DNA of 64,000 bases from Seminavis robusta (taxonomy: Eukaryota; Bacillariophyta; Bacillariophyceae; Naviculales; Naviculaceae), in NCBI GenBank assembly GCA_903772945.1, contig CAICTM010000144.1, forward strand, positions 1-64,000, written 5' to 3'. Shown here piece after piece: positions 20,396 through 29,547 of the stretch (positions are counted from its first letter, which is position 1; each line of letters starts with the position of its first letter). The position numbers were made by a program, and so were the translations under genes. The notes below the pieces were generated by a model that worked only from the letters and a program-made list of their open reading frames with translations, had not been told where the DNA came from and ran no database searches.

Positions 20396-21925
20396 ATGAC
20401 AGACCTCATCACCACCACCATGCCAGAGACCACTGCTACTGCTACTGCTACCAGTACCACCCCACCACCCGAGACGGATCCCAGGGTAGAAGCTTTCTTG
20501 AAGCAGCACTTTAGCGTCCCATGGGAGCGCAAGGGACAACAACAACAACAGCAACGCACAACGAAGAATGTTCCGCAAGTCGAATTGGCCCGACAAAGAC
20601 GCTTTGAGCTGATTTCCACTCGTCGTCGAACAAGGGTACAAGTGAATCGGGCAGAAGCCTACTGGAGATCCTGCCATGCTCACTATCGTGCCGTCAAGCA
20701 AGAAATAATCGTCCAAAAATCTGGATCCACTAATGTTTGGGAATCGGCTGCCATCCAGGCACTCCTCCAGCAAAAGATCCAGTCTGCTACGACCAAAGAC
20801 CAAAGTCGCTGCTTTTTCCAACCATCGGATTTCCGACTCATCAAGAAACTGGGACTGGGTGGATATGCCAGCGTCTACAAGGCTCGCCACGTCCCCACCG
20901 GTCATATTGTAGCTCTCAAGCAGATTGATGTCGAGTCCAGTGAGATTGAAATCAAGGAGCATCCCTTGTTGCCTCCTAACTGCGGAGTGGTCCCTTGCTA
21001 TGGATCCTTTCTAGCAGCCGCCAACAAGGAGAACCCCATCGATGAGACGACGGACCTCAAGCACTGGATGATTCTCAAGCTGTGCAAGAATGGCACATTG
21101 AAGGATAAAATGATCAAGGAAGGTCCCATCTCTCAAAAAGAAGCTGCACACATTCTCAAACGAGTCTCCAAGATTACCACCTACCTCTACCACGTCCATG
21201 GCATTGTCCACAATGACATCAAGGCCGATAATGTGCTCTTGGATGATGGGCATTCCATTCTCTTGTGCGACTTGGGTGTCGCCAAACGGGGGCAGTGGCA
21301 CTGTGCTACCAAAATGGGAGGCACGTACTCCCACATGGCACCCGAAAAGCTCGTAGCTCGCAAACTGGCCACGGGCATGTACCAAAATGATGAAATGATT
21401 GATGTCTATGCCATGGGTGTCATGCTCTTTCAAATGCTCTTTTTGGAAAATCCATTCCACAACGAGCCTTTGGTCAGCTGCAAGACGTCACCCGACAATG
21501 ATCCCCAAGAAGTCCAGGAGCTTGCCCGGAACTGTTTTGCAGCAGCGGCTACAACAGCAGACTTGTTGCAAATACCCGAGAACTTTCGTCGGGCAGAAGA
21601 TTGCTCCTACGGGGATGCCATGGATTTGCTGCAGACATTGCTTGCATGGGATCCGCAGCAACGAATGCCGTTGGACTGCATCAAAAAGCACCCCTTCATC
21701 AAGCGTCACGGACGATGGAGTGATCGGGCTGTGTTGCAGCTCTGGACAGGATTGGGGTTCCGCAACAGTAGCAGTAGCAAGCCACGATCGGTAGTGACGG
21801 TCCGCCACGCATGTCCGTTTACTACTCCCACCGACACCACTACTGTCAACCACAACAGCTCACGGAAAAAGCTCGAGTTGGACGACGAATCCGTAGAACA
21901 ATTTGTGGTTGTTGCGGACTGCTAA
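20396..21925 (+). CDS. Non-RD Ser/Thr-type protein kinase, paralogue 3
   Basis: A 509-residue kinase homologous to the two tandem kinases 8-10 kb upstream, same strand. The shared N-terminal region is present (VEAFLKQHFSVPWE; YWRSCHAHYRAVK), preceded by a Thr/Ala/Pro-rich leader. Kinase motifs: glycine loop GLGGYA (about 152; third Gly replaced by Ala), VALK, VVPCYGSF, catalytic loop HNDIKADN (about 272), DLG (about 292), APEKL and DVYAMGVMLFQM. The catalytic residues are intact and the short beta3-alphaC interval is conserved. It is the most divergent of the three. The ATG at 20396 lines up with the paralogues' preferred starts; an upstream in-frame ATG at 20315 exists. Function is unknown. 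Confidence 0.85.
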   Translation: MTDLITTTMPETTATATATSTTPPPETDPRVEAFLKQHFSVPWERKGQQQQQQRTTKNVPQVELARQRRFELISTRRRTRVQVNRAEAYWRSCHAHYRAVKQEIIVQKSGSTNVWESAAIQALLQQKIQSATTKDQSRCFFQPSDFRLIKKLGLGGYASVYKARHVPTGHIVALKQIDVESSEIEIKEHPLLPPNCGVVPCYGSFLAAANKENPIDETTDLKHWMILKLCKNGTLKDKMIKEGPISQKEAAHILKRVSKITTYLYHVHGIVHNDIKADNVLLDDGHSILLCDLGVAKRGQWHCATKMGGTYSHMAPEKLVARKLATGMYQNDEMIDVYAMGVMLFQMLFLENPFHNEPLVSCKTSPDNDPQEVQELARNCFAAAATTADLLQIPENFRRAEDCSYGDAMDLLQTLLAWDPQQRMPLDCIKKHPFIKRHGRWSDRAVLQLWTGLGFRNSSSSKPRSVVTVRHACPFTTPTDTTTVNHNSSRKKLELDDESVEQFVVVADC

Positions 21926-21945
21926 TAATTGGCGGGCAAGATAGC

Positions 21946-21960
21946 CAGCTAGCTAGCTAG
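21946..21960. repeat. CAGCTAGCTAGCTAG palindrome after kinase 3
   Basis: A CTAG-repeat palindrome about 20 bases past the stop codon, of the type seen after several genes in the window. Confidence 0.55.
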
Positions 21961-22418
21961 ATGTCCATTCTTCTCCTTTTAAAAGGTTCGCTAATCACCT
22001 ACCGTACGCAAAAAGATACTTGAACAAATAATTATAGTGTGCCTATGCTCTTATTCACTGCCTTCCATACCGGTACTGTAGCACCTGACACCAACTTCAT
22101 AAAAGAAAACTGTACTAGCTAGCTAGTACTAGTAGTAGATTTGTATCTCGTGCACAGTGCATGTCTTCAGAGGATTATCAGACAGTTCTCTCCTTTAAGC
22201 CATCATAGAAATGTCATTTTACTTCTTTTCTATCAAATTGGCCTTTTCCAGTGTATTACATGTACCTCGAGGTGCAGCAACAGCGGCGGCGACAGGAAAG
22301 AGGAGAAGTGAAACGGAAAACCATCCATTATAGTTATTTTTATTTATTTATCCATCGACAGCGTGTTACAGTATTCCCAATTCCCAACCACAATCCCAGG
22401 TATTAGAATAACACTAAG
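21961..22418. other. Intergenic, no gene seen
   Basis: 3' flank of kinase 3 with CTAGCTAGCTAGTACTAGTAGTAG near 22117. Nothing else identified. Confidence 0.4.
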
Positions 22419-23365
22419 CTACTCTGGCGAAAAAGTTGAGAATTTTGAAAATGGTGAGAAGTCGCCTGGAACACTGTGGAATCACCAGGTGGTCACACTT
22501 TTGAAATTATCTGCTTGTTCCTGCCTGGGCACATCCCCATCAACAAACACACCACAATGGCTGTCAGAGATACCCTAGCAGTTTAACCAATAGAGCCACC
22601 CTAGCAATACTTTGAGATAGGGAATACATAATTTGGATGTGGCGGTCGCACTGGTGGTAATGGCTTGCCCATTTGGTGGCCGTGGAAGTAACGAACGACT
22701 AGCAAAGTTAGGTGGCCATCTTTTGGAAATTTTTACTATCACCAACAGGTCGACCAGTCTATGTCCCCACTCTTTGCCCCATTGGGCCCATCTGATGGAT
22801 CCATTCCTTCAGGTAGACAACTCAACCAGAGTGGAATGGCTAAAGCCATTGCTACTATCAGAAGAACCACTAGAATAGATGCTGGAGTTGACGCTGACTC
22901 ATTTTGGATTTGCAGTCTGAGGTGCCACTTTTTTCTATTAACTCGTTGATCCTACTCACTTTCAATTATATCATCCTCTCTACTGTGCTCATTAGATCAA
23001 TATGCATGATTGGGTTGATAGCAGAAGGGTGCCACAGTCCGAAACGAAGGTGAATCAGAGCATTTGGAATTTCTGGAAGAAAAATGAAGCACCCAGTTTC
23101 ACATAAGATAATGCCTTCTACATGGCTGTTGACACACACAACCAGCACATGGCTGTCACAAGCAGAGAATGTAGACAACTCTAGATAGTTAGTTCGTTTG
23201 TGTAGGTGCCATATTGAGTTCATCCTGTAGTCATCTTTGCAGTGCCTTCACAACATCAATTTGTGATGCTTCAGGGTGAAAGATGATGGATTGGTAGTAC
23301 ATTGGTACGTACGGATAGGAGTATGGGTAGGAACTTGAGAATTCTCAACTTTTTCGCCAGAGTAG
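22419..23365. mobile_element. Putative non-autonomous DNA transposon with 26-bp inverted ends
   Basis: The left end (22419-22444, starting CTACTCTGGCGAAAAAGTTG) is the exact reverse complement of the right end (23340-23365). Both ends are flanked directly by TAAG (22415-22418 and 23366-23369), a possible 4-bp target duplication. The 947-base interior contains only short open frames, such as a minus-strand one at 22966-23223 with no recognised domain. It is either a deleted derivative of an autonomous element or a MITE. Confidence 0.6.
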
Positions 23366-23446
23366 TAAGCAGCAGACCGGGAAAAACAAGAGGCACAACA
23401 ACAACAACAACAACAGGAGCTCTGTGGAAACTCGAGTCGTGCAACC

Positions 23447-23786
23447 GATCGTCTCCTAAATCCTTTCGATCGTCTCCTATTTAATGGATTTCGTCTCCTA
23501 AAAATAGGAGACGAAACGGATCGTCTCTTAAATCTTTCGTCTCCTCTTGAATCGTCTCCTATTTTCAACGGATCGTCTCCTATTCTCAACGGATCGTCTC
23601 CTAAGTGTACCATGTAAACTGTATGGTATCGTCTCCTAAATCTTTCGGATCGTCTCCTATTTCGAAACGATCGTCTCCTAATTGGAATGTCTCGTACTGA
23701 ATCGTCTTCTCAATATAGGAGACGATTGCTTTCGTCTCTTTAATCCTTTTAATTGTCTCCTATGCCTTGGTGTATCGTCTCTTAAG
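23447..23786. repeat. Array of TCGTCTCCTA(A/T) units
   Basis: About 16-18 copies of a 9-10 base core (TCGTCTCCTA, with variants such as TCGTCTCTTA) spaced 12-30 bases apart. Most are in one orientation; two are inverted (TAGGAGACG near 23502 and 23716). Spacers are short and AT-rich. The array starts about 80 bases beyond the right end of the inverted-repeat element. The same core forms a perfect odd palindrome at 29024-29038. No coding capacity. Confidence 0.75.
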
Positions 23787-24327
23787 TATTTTGCCACGAA
23801 TGACGTTTCCACAGAGGTCCTGTAGCTGCGAGGCACCCATCTGTTGTTCACTTGTCATCTGCGTGCAGTAGGGGGGGTGTACCAGGGGAGAGAGCAGAAT
23901 GCACAAACGCGGGCCGAGCAATCGAGCGAGTGAGTAGAGCAGCAGCAAAACCAAAGAGGGAGGGAAGGCATGGTGGGGGGCAAGAAGGATCAAGGGGAGA
24001 AGACTAGCGGAAGAGATCGAGGGCACCACAGTGTTGCTTTTGGCTGGGTGCCAAAATAAGCCCTCAGCGCTGCTAGCAAATCTTGTTCTGCTACTAAGTC
24101 GTGGCATGTTCCTCTTCTAAAAGTCACCCACAGGCCCATCGCAGCTTTGGGATCAGACGGAGCCTTTTGTTAGCTAGCTAGGAAGTCAACCAACACGAAG
24201 ATTAGTTTCTGGGACAGCAATCTCAAATGCTCTCTTATTGGCTAGTGTAGGCCAAAGAATAGGGCGGTCCTGCGCTCTTCCCGCACAGTCGCTGTTGTCC
24301 TCCCCGGTCTGGGTTGCTTGCTTACTG
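23787..24327. other. Intergenic
   Basis: A minus-strand frame (23760-24107) is hydrophobic but compositionally unconvincing and is not called. Nothing else identified. Confidence 0.35.
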
Positions 24328-24682
24328 AGACTTGTTCTTATCAACAGCTCTTCGGTTCGGAATGTTGTTTTGTTTTGTGACGTTGCACGTCTGCTGTCAC
24401 TCCGAAGAGAGGTGGTTCTTATCCTGCTTCGGTTCTGTGTTTGATTCGGTTTGATTTGAATTTTGGGGCTTCAACAAAAGGTTTAGAATCTAATGACTCT
24501 TCCATAAGTACATTTTGGATAAAGAATCCGAAGTCACCGCACCGGAAAGGCTTCTGGAATAAACTTTGGAGGATTCCGGTGCGGTCACTTCGGAATTTCT
24601 GCAGTCATTGAAGGACGGTGACGTCACCAAGGCAAAAACAAAACAACTTTCCGAACCGAAGTGCTTCGATAAGAACAAGTCT
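24328..24682. mobile_element. Putative foldback/TIR element with long imperfect inverted repeats
   Basis: The left arm from 24328 (AGACTTGTTCTTATC, then CTCTTCGGTTCGGAATGTTG) is mirrored, with mismatches, by the right arm ending at 24682, for roughly 50 bases. A second internal inverted repeat (about 24527-24548 and 24573-24594, CCGAAGTCACCGCACCGGAA with one mismatch) makes a strong hairpin. No clear target duplication was found. Non-coding. Confidence 0.5.
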
Positions 24683-24902
24683 GACTGGCTAGAGATCTAG
24701 TAGGCGTCAATGTTGCCTGAGGAAAGCTGCGGGTACACCTTCACCTCCGAGTTTCGCGCGACCTACGGAAACTTCCCTCGCACCATCGGGTGCCAAGTGC
24801 AGAAGATTGCCTGGAAACTTGAAAGAGTCTCAAAATGCGAAGGGGCTTTAAAAATCGTTTACTCGGGTACCAAATAATGGGGTCTTTCTCCCCTTCCCCA
24901 GT

Positions 24903-25220
24903 CTACTCTTGGTCTTTAAAACTCAAAGCGAATCGGTAGGCCACAGGCAGCATCTCTGTTCTTTGCCGATTAACAAACAAGGGTTCTTTTCGCTTTCCAA
25001 ACCATGACTGATAGCTGACTGAGTTTCTCGAGATCAGTAGTTTTTGACCACGTAAGCCTTCTTTTCTTTTTTTGGAAGCCACAAGGGCCTCCAATTCACT
25101 AGAATCTCCCTCCTTAAACAAAACCTTAAATGAAAGTTCCTTGAATTCCCAGTGAATAACAGGCCTGCAGGCAGGCTTTAAATCACAACTTTTCCTTATT
25201 ATTTCGATGGTTCCTTGCAA
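24903..25220 (-). CDS. Short open frame, uncertain
   Basis: A 105-codon frame with charged, protein-like composition (KELSFKVLFKEGDSSELEAL) and no recognised family. It could be a fragment of a mobile-element protein or non-coding. It is listed only because the surrounding region has no other candidate gene. Confidence 0.2.
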   Translation of the reverse strand: MQGTIEIIRKSCDLKPACRPVIHWEFKELSFKVLFKEGDSSELEALVASKKRKEGLRGQKLLISRNSVSYQSWFGKRKEPLFVNRQRTEMLPVAYRFALSFKDQE

Positions 25221-25530
25221 CGAGAACAGTCGTGTACTGTAAGTGGGTCAGGTCACCAAGGGAGGTGTTTCCTCCTAAATAAAAATTTAATTAATCACAC
25301 ATTTTGGTGGTCAAAACAAAGAAACCTGGCATTTTGAAGGTCGGAGTCTGTTGGAGGTTGGAGGAACTGGGAAGGGGTCTAGCTAGCCACAGTATTGCCC
25401 TACATGTAATCTGCAAAACCTCGTCGATTCGTTCCTCGCAAACCAACCAAACATCTCCCTCCCTCCAAGCTCAAGTTTAGTCTCTCCATTTTGCCAATCG
25501 AACAATCGAACGACACCGGACCTCACGACA

Positions 25531-28500
25531 ATGGATGCAACTACCGCTACTGGAACCGGTGGAATCCTCAAGGATACTCACGTCGACTTGGAAGCCATGG
25601 ATCCTTCAGATGACTCTTCGTACATGTCAAGCCAGATGAGTGGCGCTGCTGTGGAAGCGGAGCAGAAGCGCCTTCGTCAAGAGATGGCCGAGAGTCTTGC
25701 CACGAGAGAGAACAAGGCGGTCTGCATGCTTCGGTTCCTCGTCATGGCATTGATGATGACTGTCACTGCCCTTGTCTTGGCGGGAGTCTACATCTACTCC
25801 AGCCACACAGAGCAGAGTGCCTTTGAAACTGGCTTTGCGATTCATGCTACTCAAATGACCCAGTCCTTCACCAATGTGGTGGAAAGCAAGCTGGTGGCCA
25901 TTGGGTCCATGTCCAATGCCATTACTAGTCATGCCTTGTTCACTGGCTCAGAGTTTCCCTTTGTGACACTCCCAGACTTTGCTGCCCGAGGATCGGACAT
26001 TCGAGTCATGGCCGAAGCTCTCGTTTTGGGTTGGTGCCCCCTGGTAACCAACAACAACCGCTTGGCATGGGAAGAGTTTGCCTTTATGAATCGATACCAA
26101 ATGAACAAGAACTTTGAGCAGGACAATCACCTGAGACAAGATCAGGATGAGTACTTTGAAGATCTGGCCATGGAAAGTAGCAACCCAGTGGACGAGGATG
26201 ACTCTAACAGGATGCTCAAGGAGGAACAAGAAGAAGAAGAGGCTGTTGATCCTGATCTCTTGCAGGATGGGTCAAACTATCATCTCAGGATCTACAATCC
26301 CTTTAGTGGATTGGCAGAACCAAATGGAACTGGTCCTTTCCTTCCTGAGTGGCAGAGATCGCCTTCCAACAATCAAATCCAAAAGCTTATCAATCTAAAC
26401 TGGGACAAAGCAGGGGTCTTTAAGGGTGCAGACATTGCCAAGACACTTATGGCAAACCCTAGAGTTATCATCAACAAGCTGACTGTCATTCAACCCAAGT
26501 TCTACAAGCCCATGACAGCAAGTCTCCAAGCCAGCCAGTATCGAAACAGGGTGGATACGTATCTCGAAGATCCTCTATCCTTCTTGGCGTATCCAGTGTT
26601 TGACAGCTTCAACAGTACCACCCGAAAGCTCGGTGGGGTGCTCATTGCTAACTTGTATTGGCAAATCTACTTCCGGAATGTTCTTCCGCCCAATGCCAAG
26701 GGTGTCATATGTGTCTTGTCCAACAGCTACAACCAGACATTCTCCTATCTGGTCAATGGCCCCAATGCAACTCTGTTGGGACCTGGAGACCTCCATGATC
26801 CTCACTATAATGACATGGGTGTGTCCCTGGATGTTTCATCCTTTGTCAAGCGAATGGCCAATGCAGAGACACGCGCCTACCTGACTGTACCCTTGCATGA
26901 AACTGTGGGCCTCTACACGCTAAAAGTCTACCCAACAGATGACACTAGAGACGAGTACACTTCCAACAACCCTATCATCTACACTTTGGTGGTGGGTGTC
27001 ATCTTTGTGCTCACTGCAATTGTCTTTGGGTTGTTTGACACGTGTGTGGAGAAACGCCAAAGGAAGGTCATGAGTCGAGCTGTGGAGTCAGGAGCCATCG
27101 TTAGATCTTTGTTTCCAGAGGCAGTGCAGTCCCGCATGTTCCAAGATGAGCCCACTTCTACTGCTGACACCAAGACAGAACAAACAAGTTGGAAAGTGAA
27201 TGCCAACCAGGGGCACGGCTTGGAGGCGGTTAGTGCATTGGAGACCAAATCCGGACACCTGAAGCAAGGGGGCCAGATTGCGGATGAATACATGAACTGT
27301 ACTGTCATCTTCAGCGATTTGGCTGGATTCACAGCTTGGTAAGTTGTACTTGTCTCTCGTCCCTTGTTTGTAGTTGTATATCTGTGCTGTGGTTTGTTCC
27401 TCTCAACTCACTCTGCTATTTCCAGGTCTTCAACTCGTAGCCCGTGTGAGGTTTTTGAGCTGCTTGAGACTATCTACAATGCAATGGATGGGATTGCCCT
27501 CAAACGCAGAGTATTCAAAGGTATGTCCAATCCAAAGTGACTTGCGGCGGTCTTGGGCTGTTGCGTGGCTAGAAGTAGATGTCTTACTCAACCTGTTATG
27601 CCTCTTGTCTACCCTCAGTGGAGACCATTGGAGACTGCTGGTTGGGGGTATGTGGCTTACCCAATCCAAACCCAAAGCACGCAGTTGCAACTGCAAGATT
27701 TGCTCATGATTGTATGAAGAAGGTACAGGAACTAGTCATGTCACTGTCTGATCGTCTTGGTTCCGACACAGGATTGCTTCAGCTAAGAACAGGCTTGCAC
27801 AGTGGGTCAGGTAGGCATCAGAGAATGAGTTGGTCTGATCATTGGGTTTCTGCAATCTTGGTGCTAATATTGGTGTCCACCCTTGTGCTGTTACTGTAGT
27901 GACTGCTGGAGTTTTGCGTGGACAAAAGTCTCGATTCCAGGTAATTGCTTCTTCCCCCTGTTGATACCCCGCTGACGTACCAGGCGTCGATGCTAACAGA
28001 CGATTTGCTGTGCCTTGTGTATGTAGCTCTTTGGTGATACGGGTAAGTTCATCCTGAAAGCTGCCGCTCAAGGATCTACTGTACTCTCTGTAAATGCCTC
28101 TCACGACCTGTCTTCCTTTACAGTAAATACTGCAAGCCGGATTGAAACAACTGGCAAACCTGGACGCATTCATGCGTCGAAAACAACAGCTGATATTCTG
28201 ATGAAGCATGGAAAGGAAAGTTGGTTGCAACGTCGAGAGAACAAAATCACAGCCAAAGGCAAAGGGGAGATGCAAACGTAAGAAAGATGCATGTTACTAT
28301 TGTAGTTGCTAGTGCCATCTTCGGTTTCTAACATTGCCTCGTCGAATCGACGGTCTCTCGTTCAGGTATTGGATTGACATGGCCAATGACAACCAGACTT
28401 GTGTCACCGGAAGCTCGCTCGATACCTCGAGTGTGCTCATGGCACTCGACAATAATTTCTTGGACGAGCACGAAAATGACGCCGTGCACGATAAGCCACA

Positions 28501-28543
28501 AACAGAGGTCTTGGGGCAAATCGCTACCGAGGCCTGGACGTGA
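25531..28543 (+). CDS. Membrane class III nucleotide (guanylate-type) cyclase, 7 exons
   Basis: Exons 25531-27338, 27426-27520, 27619-27810, 27900-27940, 28027-28042, 28124-28277 and 28366-28543 all join at GT/AG and close to 828 codons (827 residues). Order: cytosolic tail, TM1 (about 65-92), a roughly 385-residue sensor-like segment presumed extracellular with an acidic loop, TM2 (about 480-503), then the catalytic domain from about 585. Metal-binding motifs are SDLAGFT and IGDCW; VNTASRIE supplies the transition-state Asn and Arg. The Glu in VETIGD is the residue that favours GTP in guanylate cyclases, but the partner Cys position (FQLFGDT) is Gln, so GTP preference is likely rather than certain. 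A single-chain enzyme would act as a homodimer, producing cGMP in response to a signal sensed by the loop between the membrane segments. Exon 5 is only 16 bases. Confidence 0.88.
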
Positions 28544-29547
28544 ACCGGCCAAGCTTACTGTTGCTTCTGCAAGAATAGCTCTTTATTGGTGACAAGAGCT
28601 GCATCTACATTACGGCCATCCGTTACATTTTGCTATTACACAAGTCAATCAATAAGTATAATTCGCCTAGTAGCATCCTCTACGATGCACAACATCTAGA
28701 ATGAATGCCATAGCTGACTGGGCCACCACCTCTGTCCAAGTATGCTCTCGTACGGTCATCGCAAGCTCGATCGGTTGGTAAGCACCGGTCGACAATGCGG
28801 GTTCTGGAGCGACTACACGTGTACAGCAATGCAGCTCGTTCTGTTCCTTGCACACGAAAATCCGCAAACTGAGGCAAAGACCTGACTTTGCTGGTGCAGG
28901 TCTTCACTTCGAGTTTTGCCTTCGCATACGGTAAAGTAGCCGAAGAGGGTGGTTGCGTCAAGGCAAACCGCCACAAATAGGTAGTTGAGGTAACAATTGA
29001 TAGTGTGAAGGAAAGAAGAATTTCGTCTCCTGGAGACGATTTGCTTTTAGGGGTAAGGGTACTGATGGGGAGTGGAGGTTTGAATTATACCCCGCGTGCA
29101 TTACTTAGAGGCCTCTGTAGAAGTCTACGTATTCGACTAGTATTGTATTGACGGGATACAGTCAACGCATGTACATGCACATGAAAGTCGCCTTGCGTTC
29201 TTCACATTTTTCGCATGAATGAGGGATCACATTTTTTGCATGAATGACGAGGGAGCCGTTTCGGGGCGAAGCAGAGAAAGGGATGAGCGCGCGGAGCGCG
29301 CGAATACTGTTTCAATAAAGCGAGTTAGGTGTTGGTAATAAAAGATTTATGGAAACGGAGACGAGCCAGGAGGCATATGAATATTTTGGATTTTGTGTTA
29401 CCCCATCTATCTTACTCATCCAGTCGCGTTGTTGCGCTTCGCCTTCAGTCTTGCATCCACGACAACATACACCCGTCCTCCGACCTGTTCATTCTTTCCA
29501 ATAAAAAGTAGACAATCAAACTCAACAACAGCAACTGCAACAGGAAA
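28544..29547. other. Intergenic between cyclase and ZZ-reductase genes
   Basis: Holds a CGTCTCC-T-GGAGACG palindrome (29024-29038), a duplicated TTTTTGCATGAATGA-like motif (about 29205-29250) and a CGCGCGGAGCGCGCG inverted repeat (about 29288-29302). Minus-strand frames at 28667-28976 are unconvincing. Confidence 0.4.
29024..29038. repeat. CGTCTCCTGGAGACG palindrome
   Basis: An odd palindrome whose half-site is the core of the array at 23447-23786. Confidence 0.6.

Noticed and set aside
24328-24682. Target-site duplication around the foldback element
   Set aside because: ACTG occurs near both ends but not directly at them, so no duplication can be claimed.
28667-28976. Two overlapping minus-strand frames downstream of the cyclase
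   Set aside because: They overlap each other in different frames, have no features and probably lie in or beyond the 3' untranslated region of the cyclase.
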